Shown piece by piece: positions 54,601 to 64,000 of a stretch of DNA of 64,000 nt (positions within the stretch are counted from its first letter, which is position 1; every line of letters starts with the position of its first letter). This DNA is from Xiphophorus maculatus (taxonomy: Eukaryota; Chordata; Actinopteri; Cyprinodontiformes; Poeciliidae). The notes beneath the pieces were generated by a model, which was not told the DNA's origin, searched no databases, and saw only the letters and a list, made by a program, of their open reading frames with translations. Made by a program: the position numbers and the translations under genes. Location: assembly GCF_002775205.1 (NCBI RefSeq), contig NC_036455.1:5494501-5558500 (forward strand). The letters run 5' to 3'.

Positions 54601-56896
54601 GAAAATAGAAGTTTATTGAGTTTCCGAATCCTGCTCAGCCTTCCAGTCGCACAAACACAACAACACAAACATGAGTTAAAATCTGGACACATAAATACAG
54701 TTTCTCTTGTGTCATAAAGTCTTGAAAAGAAAACACAGTTGCAGTCACACAAACGAGGAGGGCGGTCTGTTGAGTCCATCAAAAACTGAGGGGAAAAAAT
54801 GAAAAGAAAAGGTAAACAGATCTAGAGAGTCCGTCTCTGAAGCTCAACATAAATAAAAACGAAGGAGAGGCTGAAGTCGGATCGGTGCAGCAGAAGAACG
54901 AGCTGATGGATTCAGATTGTCGAACTCCTCAGAAATAGTTTGACATGTTTATGTTTTTATCTATTTTATGAGTTAAGAGTTATTTACTGCGGTTATGGGG
55001 ACAGCTAAAGAGCAAAAACAGTAGAAACCAGGAGGTCAGTCAGTGAATGCAACCAAACTCGGAAAATTAAACAAAATTAACTTAAAGAAAAAAAATCCAA
55101 GTCGGCTAAAGTGGCTCCACATTGTGTTTCTAGCAAAACCTTCAGTGCCAACACAGATTACCAACTTCAACTTCATTATTCTGGTTTGATCGTGAGCCAG
55201 AACGTGGATCAGAACCACGAGGGCTGCAGCAGAAACCGTTCAGCACATACAAACGGATTAATCATGATATTTGATCATAATGATGGATAGAAGGCAATAA
55301 ATACAAACAACTAGACGAAACCCACACAAAGCTGTTCAGTCCACGCTCAGGAAGCCGTTTTAGGGAAATGAAGTGACCCTGTGACCCCACACCAAACAAA
55401 ACCTCTCCAATATTTCCATTTCAGAATCCACAAAGTTCAGCATCTGTAAAATATTTCATAAAACTTCCATCAGTTTTTATAAACTTTGTGGGACGTAAAC
55501 GTCGAGCTACAGGAGCTTTATAATCACCCGATTCATTTATTTTTATTTTTTTTCACTACCGATCGACTATTTTAACAAGAAAACTAAAATTTTTCAAATA
55601 TAGACTGGGGTGTCTTACAATAAATGAGCGTTTTAAATCAATTTGTGATGGTTTTTGTTTGTAAAAATTCTCAAAAATAGTTTCTGTAGCGTCTAATCCA
55701 GATTAAGGATTATACTTAAACACTAAAACAAACAAAACAATCTGCAAAACTACGCAGGTTCGCTCTCAGCAGCACAAACAATCAAGCTGCAATTAAAATA
55801 AATCTTTGATGGAGATCATCCAAATATAAATCAAACTAAAATCCTCTTTATTGACAGGTTTTTATCTGTTAGAAAGTTAAACTCAGATGTTTGATCAAAC
55901 CAAATGACATATTTTAAGTCCAATTATGAATCCTTACTTAATATTTCTTTAAATGGGACTAAATGAATATAAATTATGAAGTATAAAGAAACATTAAACT
56001 GAAATCAGAGCAAAGTTGAACTAGGTTTTTTTTTAGCTAAACATAAAAACCAAACAAGCCAGCAGGGTCAAAAGGTCACATTTACAGCTTCCTTGTTAAG
56101 AGGAAAGCAAACAAAAACAAAAAAACACAAACTAAACCAGCTGCGTTGACAAACAGCGAGTCCTACAAACCATTTATCAGCGTTTTTAGTTTGTGAATGG
56201 ATGAAACGTCTCGACGTCAAACTGTTTCTGCGGCGAAGCTGAATCTGCGCGGGGGAGGAAATCTGCCGACATTCAGAGCAGAAGCTGCGTTTTTACTGGC
56301 GGCTGCTTTCACATGCAGGAGGTTGTTACACAGCGGCATTAATTACAATTGTTTGACGACTCACAAAGTCAGATTTGATTATTTTCTGCACCTTAAGGCA
56401 AATTTAACACAACGTTCCACACAACCGCCTCAGAAGTAGCTCCGTGTTTTCCTGCTTTGATGAGTGACGATGAAGAGGAAATGAAAATAAAAACCCGCCT
56501 CCCAGCAGCATCCAAACGGGAGAGGAAGCTTAGCAAAGATGGAGGCTCACCAGGAAACAAGCTGCAGTGCCACGAAGCCCCGCCGTCCCTCTGCTTCCTC
56601 CCACCTTCTGTTTTTGGCACGGATGAGTTCGGTGAATCTAAAGTGTGTGGCTCTGTCGGCGTGTGTGTGTGTTTCTCATAGCTGTGTAAGTGTAAGTGTG
56701 TTTTATTCTTCTGTCTATTTCACACTTAAATCTTTACCCTTTTTCCCTCATATGGGCTAATCTAAAGCAAAAATAATACAGTCTCCATTATGGCGAGGGG
56801 GCATCTGGGGAAAATACGGCTGACCCCTCTCCACATGCTTCTTTCCTGACTCTCCTTTCGCCACATTCTTCCTCCTCCTCCTCTTCGTCGCTGCTC
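54601..56896 (-). other. 3' flank and possible long 3' UTR of csnk2b
   Basis: A first AATAAA on the minus strand is at 56702-56707, 190-195 bp after the stop, and another is at 54612-54617. The stretch between them has few transposon signatures, unlike the DNA to its left, so a long alternative 3' UTR is possible. No other gene was seen. Confidence 0.35.
56702..56707 (-). terminator. Proximal poly(A) signal of csnk2b
   Basis: Minus-strand AATAAA lies about 190 bp past the TAG stop. Confidence 0.5.
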
Positions 56897-59800
56897 CTAG
56901 CGGATGGCCTTGACGGGGCTCTTGAAGCTGGAGGCGGCTTGCAGCTGCAGCTGGTAGGCCATGGGGTGGATCTTAAAGCCGTACAGACTGCAGGAAACAC
57001 ACGGTAAGAAACAGACGTCAAACAGAGATCGGTAGTTTCTGAGAGTTTTGGCAGTGATGGACTCAGACCTGAACCTTCAGAGCCTCATGATGACAGAGGC
57101 TAAATAAATAAACGCTCAGACAAGATAAATGTGTGGATGAGCCAAAACTTTCTCCAGCTGAACAGAAACATAAATTTGTTATAGTTGAAGTGTTTAAATC
57201 CTATTGAACTGCGTTGAATTTTTGGAAAAAGAATTTACTTAAATTTAAAAAAAGGAATAGAAAAGTTAAGATAAAATTTGATAATTTTGTTGTTTTTTTT
57301 GTTTAGCCAACATAATTACATGTATTCTTTTCAAGTGTCTACATTTACATTCAAATGCTCTGTGTAGAAAATGTTTTCTTTTGAACAGAAAATGTTTCAT
57401 GAAAGAAAGGATGTAACAAGTTAGTTCTGTTTAGGTTCCCAGGGGGACGCATTTGTGTGCGACACACAGCGGGCGTCCGTTCTGTAAACAGCCGTTCAGG
57501 CCGACTGCACGTTTTACTAACCGGGGGACAAACTGGTTGGCGGGTCTTTTGGGTCGGTACTCGGGGTGAACCATGAAGAGCATGTGGGGGAAGCCGGTGC
57601 CGAAGTAGGCTCCGTCTGTGTGGTGGTGTCTGGAGGACTTGGGTGTGTAAACGTCCATACATTTAGGGCAGTAGAGCTTCACCATGGCCTCCCCTGGGAT
57701 GTCCGACAGGCCTGCAGAGGAAGAGAGGAGATCAACACAAACTCAACGTTCACCACATGAAAACATTTTTATTTCTTCTATTTTTTCACTGGGATGCAGG
57801 ACCTTATGGGCCGATGTTAGCTGTGAAATTCTGTCAAAGCAACTCACCGATATAAAAGCCGTTGTTTTTATATGACAAACCAGAGACAGTGATGCCTGTT
57901 TGAGTGTCACAGTCTTAGAGAGAGCAGATGTCATGATAAATATGGCATTAAACATGAAGCAAGTTGAAAGTGTTGCATCATTTTCAGCCTCCTTTTTAGC
58001 ATTTGCATTTGGCAGCAGGCTAAGCTGACGGAGTTAATGCAATATTTTAGAGAAAGCCACAGAGTTTCAGTCAGTAGGTATAGGAACAAATATTGGTATC
58101 GGTTAGCGATCAAATGAGTTTTAGTATATCGGATTTCGACCCAAAATCTAATATCCTGCATCCCTAATATTTTTATTTTTATTCACCAAACATTACAGAC
58201 CAACAAAAAGGGGTTTTGATCTAGGAAATAAATATCTGGATAAGAAAATGAATCAGAGCAACCAAAATAAAATAAGAAAACACAAGGAGCTGTACATTGA
58301 AATGAAACATTCAGGACAAAATATAACAACCAGATGGTTTCAAAACAAAAACAATGAAATTGTTTAACATACAGCTCCGGTAAAAAAAAAAAAAAACTAA
58401 GAGCCCGCTGCACTGAACCTCATTAAAACCTCCTGGTTATTCCACCAAATATCGATTTCTGACTTAAAACATTAGTATTGTTGTTCCTAATGAATATTAA
58501 CTTGTTTTCTTTGCAGTATTTGAGGTCTGAAAGTGCTGCATCTTTTTCCTTATTTTGACCATTTCTCTAAATTTTTGCTTGTAATTTCAGAGACATGTTG
58601 TCAGTAGTTCATAGAATAAAATAACAATGTTCATTTTACTCAAACATAAACCTATAAAAAGTAAAATCAGAGAACCTGATCATTTAAAATGGTTTCTTAA
58701 TTGTCTCCAGATTTTCCCCTCCTGGCAGTGATTTTCTGACTTGAATTATTATCTTTCTTTTCTCTAATATTCCTAGATTAACTTAATCAAGACAATACTT
58801 TTATTTCCACCAATTCAGGAAACATTTCATGAAAATATTCTGACTCCAGCAACAGCAGCAAATCAGGTTTAATCAAATAAACGTTCAGATGCCGTCATCA
58901 ATAACTTCTTTATTTGAAGAGCATCGTTTTAACTCACCGATGGGAAGCATGGGCTGATTCTCACAATAAACTCGTGGGCAATATCCAAAGTCTCCCTGCT
59001 GGTACTTTTCCAGCTGATGACAGAAAAAAAGACAAGACAGTCAAATTGGCAAGATTTAGCTTTTAATTTTGACATGAACCACATTTTAAGGCCTAAACAG
59101 ATATAAAAAATGCTTTTTTTCATATTTTCTAGAGTAAATAAAGACATCGCACAACACATTTTATTTAATAACTGAGATATTAATGGGTATATTCAGATTT
59201 AGTGAGCAGAGAATTGATCACGTGTTAAATTCAGTCTAAAGATTTGTCAGGTTTACCATCAATTTGATTTAATGTGCAAACCGTCTAAAACTTTCAGGTT
59301 CTGCAAAAGCAAAACTGAAACATTTCTCCTACAAAATAGGCTGTTAAAATTTACTGAATGCAGTAAATTAATCACTGAGACAAACCTTCAAACATAAAAT
59401 AAAATAAAATAGTCTTAAAAATGAAGAAACAAATGGAGAAGCCTAAAAATGATCTTCATGAGAATGCTTTAAAACAGAATGGGTTCAGTCAGAGGCGTTT
59501 TCTGGTGTTTTACTGACTGCTGCAGGAGATCCAGCTACAACAAAACTTAAGTTTCACTCTAGGACTAATAAAGTTTTTCTGATTTTAATTTTGAAATTCA
59601 AGATCATTTGGGATAAAATCTCATTGAGTTTAGAGAAACATTTAATCTGTAAGTTTGAAATTTTCCCTGATTCCTTGTTGCAGAATCTTCCAGAAAAATG
59701 CAAGTTTAAGTTGACTGGAAGATTTTGTTCCTCTACATCAAACTCATTTTTATTTTGCTCCATATCAAAAATCTGAATGTTCTTAAAGGGCCGGTTGTGC

Positions 59801-62208
59801 CAGAATGTGTTACTAAAACCCATCAACTGTTAAAATATCAATAAGCAGCTGTTCCTCCAGGATTTTGTGACGTTTTAATGTTTTTTGCAATCAAAACTGC
59901 AGATTTGGTGGAGCCATATGATGGAAACGTTTGTAAGAAATTTTAAGAAATTTACTCGCCGTACCAATTAGGGAGTATAAAACTAAGCAAGGCTGAGGCA
60001 GCAGTCAATTAAACTCAATGTTTTCACCAATTTTGAGAAAATTTGCAGTAAAATCAGAAAAAAATGTGGAGATTTGTTGATTTTGTATAAATTTAGCAGA
60101 TTTGTGGAAAGAAGCTGGAGGGACTTATTGATGTAATTTGGGCCACATAAAAAGCTACAGCGGGCCAGATTTGGCCCCCGGGCCTTGAGTTTGACAACTG
60201 TGCTCTGCAGGACAAGTTTCAGAAACACCTGATTAAACTGTGATTCATTCTTTTAAATTAAAATAACACTAAAACCAAACTGAACATCAAAAACAACTCA
60301 TTTTTTCCTGGTTCAGATTGTATTTTTATATGAATTACAAAAGCTGTATTTCTGTTTTATTCATTTATTCTCATATTCTGACAACATAAGGATCAACTGA
60401 AGCTTCAATTATTTGTCTTTTTATAATGTTTCTTTACTAATTTCCAGTTGCAGCAGATCTGATGGGAAAAAAAGCATGAAGTTATGATTTTCTGTCTTCA
60501 ATCCCGGAGCGTCGGGTCGAGCTGCAGGATAAAAGCGACGGGTTTGGCGCCTACCATCTGTGCGATGCCTCGGTTGGTGAGGATGTAACGAGCGTGGATG
60601 AGGCCGTAAAGCATCTCAGCCGCCTGCTCAATCAGGTCGCTCTGGTTGGGATTATCCTCCAGCTCCTCGTCTGAAGACAAGGAGAAAACATCTTTACTAG
60701 GATAAAACATCGTGAATTAAGAGGAGGACGAAGGAGGAAAAGGATAAAAACGTTATCTGAAGCAAACTGGGCTTCTTTAAATAGCTATGATTAGAAAAAA
60801 CAGATGAAAGTCAAACATCTTAATCAGAACTACGACAGACAGCAGTACCGACCCGGTTCCAGGTCCAGGATCATGTCCAGGGCCTGGCGGTAGTGAGGAA
60901 CCTGCTCATTCAGGCCCGTCAGGTTGAACTTGTCCTGGATGTAATCCTCATCCACCTGGAGTTCAGGGAAACACAAAAGACCAAACGTAAACTTCTACTG
61001 GATACTGGGTCGGGTTGTGAGAATCGATTTAGAGCCGTTTGATTTTTATAAAAGATTAATTCATTTTTGTTTGTTCTGAAGTTTTGTGGCCGGATAAACC
61101 GAGTCACACGTGAAAATTATTCATTTAACCTTTAAAGGATTCTTTATATAATATTAGAAACATACTAACAAATACCTTTTTTAAAATAGAAAATAAATAA
61201 TTCATTGCCTAAAATGTGATAGCAACATTCCTTTAGTGTACACTTAATAATTTGTAGCAAAAAACCCCAACAAAAAAATCTTTCTGCTTGACTTATCAGT
61301 ACACTGTAGGGCTGATCGATTGATTATTTTTTTAATTAACCGATTAATAATTGGAGAGCAAAAGACATTTAGTGGGAGATTTTTAAAACATTTTTTTCCC
61401 CAGATTAACTTTGCTACTTAATGAGTTCTGGGTCGAACATATTTAAAGACAAAAGGTTTTGTTTTTTATTCTTATGTGCATAAAACACTGCAGAGAGTTG
61501 AGGACAAACAAATTGATGAAAGAGACAGAAATACTTGGAAACCTGGCAAAGAAGGATTAAAGGATGGATGGAAGGGATAAAAAGATGAGCGATGGATGAG
61601 CTGATAGACAGAAAGATGAGGTTTAGGAATAAAATCAGACATAATTGCTTCCCATTTCCTTCTTTTACCATAATAGAGCAAATCTGGACAATACATTTAA
61701 TAAATGCTTATAATCTATAATTTTTCCAGCTTGTATGAACACTGAATGTATCAACAAATTTTAAACATGCCTCTGATTCAACATGACTGGATCTAATGGC
61801 TTTTTTTTTAACCTCCAGATCAATTTAACTCAAACCTGATGAAGAGATTCGTCTGAAAGTTGCCAGATGCTGAAAACTGACTGGACTTATGTTACATTGC
61901 AAGGAGTAATTCTGGTTTCATGTTTACTAAACCAAATCAGATCAAAACAGGATCAGAATCACAATGGAAGTAGAAGATTACAAACTAAATAAGTAGTATT
62001 TTATGGTTTTAATAAATTATGACAGATCAAATTACTGCAAAGAGAAAAGTAGCAAAGCATTGAAATAATCTGGAACCAAACATGTCTTTTAATTTTGCTT
62101 TGACTGTCAACAAGTGATTAGAGTTGGGTCACTTACTTCACAAAAAAACTCATTCCCCCTCAGTCCACAAAACCAGGAAATCCACGATACTTCTTCTGAA
62201 CTGCTCAT
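56897..62208 (-). CDS. csnk2b: Casein kinase 2 beta (regulatory subunit), 215 aa
   Basis: Regulatory subunit of the protein kinase CK2 tetramer. A beta dimer bridges two catalytic alpha subunits and sets substrate choice in nucleus and cytosol. Coding exons are 62208-62137, 60955-60853, 60670-60555, 59013-58938, 57711-57522 and 56987-56897: 648 nt, 216 codons including TAG. The N-terminus MSSSEEVSW carries the known autophosphorylation serines. The acidic loop ([10 protein letters not shown]) lies at about residues 57-66. The zinc ribbon that makes the dimer has C109, C114 (YCPRVYC) and C137, C140 (YCPKC). Against my recollection of the human protein I see changes only near the C-terminus ([13 protein letters not shown]). 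The exon 6 donor is GTTAGT, which gives CGT (Arg186) at the join; a GTAAAA 3 bp further would break the frame. Intron lengths are 1181, 182, 1541, 1226 and 534 bp. Confidence 0.97.
57522..57711 (-). CDS. csnk2b: csnk2b coding exon 5 (zinc-ribbon second half)
   Basis: The 190-nt exon encodes residues 123-186, including the CPKC zinc knuckle and the [10 protein letters not shown] segment. Acceptor CTGCAG, donor GTTAGT. Confidence 0.95.
58375..58690. repeat. Dispersed repeat R4, copy 2 (in a csnk2b intron)
   Basis: Same series as 3480-3800, from AAACTAAGAGCCCGCTGCAC to AGTAAAATCAGAG. It starts with a poly-A-like run. Confidence 0.6.
60956..62136. other. csnk2b intron 2
   Basis: 1181 bp between coding exons 1 and 2, AT-rich, with GATGGATGGAAGGG-like short repeats near 61560. 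No other feature was seen. Confidence 0.7.
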
Positions 62209-62469
62209 CTCTAAAAATCTACAACAGGAAGCGGACAAACCGTTAAGCGTCTTTAAGTCCTTTGGTTTAATCAGAACCAAAAGCAAAAATCAGGTGAACA
62301 GTTTAGAAATATTTCTAAATAATGTGTTGATCTAGAAACCACAAAAACCTTACAACAGCAATTTTTAAGATAAAGCAACTACTAATACTATTCGGTCAAA
62401 TGAAGTGGACGTTACGTTTCCCATTCCTCGCTGTTGAATGAATGCAACACATAATTAACCAGAGGTTAA

Positions 62470-63035
62470 TATTTACTTGAGTAACTTTTAGGAGTAATTT
62501 TACTGCACCATGCATTATATTTTAAATTGAGTAATATTATGATTAAGTAGTGCAACATAAAATGCAGTTTATGTTGAAGTGAGATGCCTTATTTCACAAG
62601 TTTGTTGTTTAAAAGTTATTTCTATCTGCTGGGGGTATTTGGAGATCAATATCATAAATACTATACAGTCAATGAAAGCACTTTACTCTGTTCTAACAAA
62701 TATATACACATTATATACTGTAATCATTGGTTTCATAAATTTATATTGAAGAATTTTGATTTGGAGAAGTGTTTCTTCTGCCTAACTTTATTGTTTTGTA
62801 ATCATGTTTGGATTTTTTTTCCATCTTCCTCATTAAAATACCACGTAACTTTATTTTTTAGTCTGACATAATTTAAAAAAATAAAAAGTTATGGCCAGTT
62901 ACTCAAAACTTGAGTGACATTTTAATAAAATACTTGTTTACCCTTCATTGAGTTATTTCTTGGATAACTACATTTTACTTTTGAGTTAAAATGTGCTGAA
63001 GTAGTGCAACTATTACCAGACTACCCACCTCTGTA
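62470..63035. repeat. Family R3 MITE, copy 3 (csnk2b intron 1)
   Basis: It runs from TTTACTTGAGTAACTTTTAG to ACTACCCACCTCTG. The CAGAGGTGGGTAGT end (reverse complement) is a typical hAT-MITE terminus. Confidence 0.6.
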
Positions 63036-63476
63036 ATATTTTTTCTGAATTATACATTTTTTTCTTTTACAAGCTCATAAAAATGATTGTCAAAGAGGAA
63101 ATTAATAGAGTATAGCACTCTTGACGCAAAATATATTGGCTATATGAGTGAAATCCAAACTATAGGAGCTAAAATGGCTAACGCTAAACAACCCAGTCAT
63201 AACCTTAAGTGAAGGTTTATTTTTAAAAACCAAGACTTTTGTTAACATTTCCTCAAACATATCGCAATGTGTAAATTAACAGGTGTTGATTCTGATTATA
63301 AATGTGTTTTAAACAAACGCGGTGGTTACTGAAGCCAAAGTTAGCTCGCTAGGCTAAAAACGGCTAATGGCGCAGCGTCAGAAAACAGGCCTCAAGCTAA
63401 AGACCGACTTCCGCTCGAACCTGCTTGTATTCCGTTTTTTATTAAATATCCCAGTCCAATCAGAATAAATACGTAC

Positions 63477-63560
63477 CTGTTTTTTAACTTTTAAATCCAG
63501 AAAAAAGCCGACTTTCAGTTACAAAGCTATTTCTCTAGTGTAAATAAAATGGACACCCCC
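63477..63560 (-). other. csnk2b: csnk2b non-coding exon 1 (5' UTR), approximate
   Basis: A strong donor CAG|GTACGT ends at 63477, and the acceptor TTGTAG|ATTTTTAGAG at 62218 begins the exon with the ATG ten bases later. Together they define a 1258-bp first intron. The upstream edge is not defined by sequence; the end at 63560 is a guess. Confidence 0.5.
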
Positions 63561-63640
63561 TCCCGGTTCACTAAGCAGGATCTTCTTCTCCCTATGGCGG
63601 CAGACGGCTCAGTGCTGCCCCCTTCCGTTAGCTTCCAGTA
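63560..63640 (-). promoter_or_regulatory. csnk2b: csnk2b promoter region
   Basis: A GC-richer stretch upstream of exon 1 contains CCGCCATAGG on the minus strand, a YY1-like motif typical of housekeeping promoters. There is no TATA box. Confidence 0.4.
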
Positions 63641-64000
63641 GTACAACACTAGTGGGGATTAAAAATAATTTTTAAAGTGATTAAAAATGAGAATTTCAGC
63701 CCTTTTTCAGTCTATTATTGAGCAGAAATCGTAATGAATTTATGAAAATGATTCTAATGTAGGCAGATTTAAATTTAGATTGCAAAAATAAAAAACAGTG
63801 GAATAACAGTGGAATGAAGACATATGAATAGTTGGATGTTAGACAAAGTGGATGTTTACAAGTTTTTGAAAATTATATAGGGAATAAAGCCTAAAAATAT
63901 CTTACATATTTATACAGACCTGAAAAGATATTACATTCAGGACTATCCAAGACGGTGTAGGAATCCCTGTGATAATAATTTTGAAAATAAGTTAAAAATC
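63641..64000. other. Upstream flank of csnk2b
   Basis: AT-rich sequence with no gene, repeat border or RNA that I could recognise. Confidence 0.5.

Noticed and set aside
56788-57021. 77-codon minus-strand frame with an acidic run
   Set aside because: It is the wrong frame over the last csnk2b exon and its 3' UTR; the acidic run is a translated CCT-type repeat.
1-64000. CRISPR array, bacterial operon or phage features
   Set aside because: The window is eukaryotic (introns, TATA and poly(A) signals, SINE). No regular direct repeats with unique spacers were seen.

Overview
The window looks like nuclear DNA from a ray-finned fish, probably a percomorph teleost. It is AT-rich, its genes are split by GT/AG introns, and the intergenic space holds many short DNA transposons (hAT, piggyBac-like, Harbinger-like, Tc1), a tRNA-derived SINE and simple repeats. 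I cannot name the species. All seven recognised genes lie on the minus strand.

Layout from low to high coordinates: (1) 105-19748, four complete three-exon genes for small GPI-anchored Ly6/uPAR (LU) proteins of 130-134 residues. Each has a 52-nt signal-peptide exon, a 108-111-nt exon with five cysteines, a last exon with five cysteines and a GPI tail, phase-1 introns, and a TATA box 120-145 bp upstream of the ATG. (2) 22419-22886, exons 2 and 3 of a fifth, very similar Ly6 gene, a recent duplicate of gene 4, with no recognisable signal exon or promoter. (3) 26038-47217, a sixth, divergent SPACA4-like Ly6 gene whose exon 1 lies 17.35 kb from exon 2. That intron is filled with transposon debris. 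(4) 47.4-54.6 kb, repeat-rich intergenic DNA with short sequence blocks copied between nearby places. (5) 56702-63560, a complete csnk2b gene for the casein kinase 2 regulatory subunit: a 215-residue protein from six coding exons plus a non-coding first exon.

The Ly6 array beside csnk2b recalls the mammalian MHC class III region, where CSNK2B sits beside LY6G5B and LY6G5C, so this is probably conserved synteny with lineage-specific tandem expansion. The Ly6 genes share one architecture and promoter layout and were made by tandem duplication. csnk2b is a housekeeping neighbour with no visible functional link.

All exon joins come from reading splice signals and frame by eye. Each full-length gene gave an uninterrupted frame across its joins. 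No alignment or database search was run.
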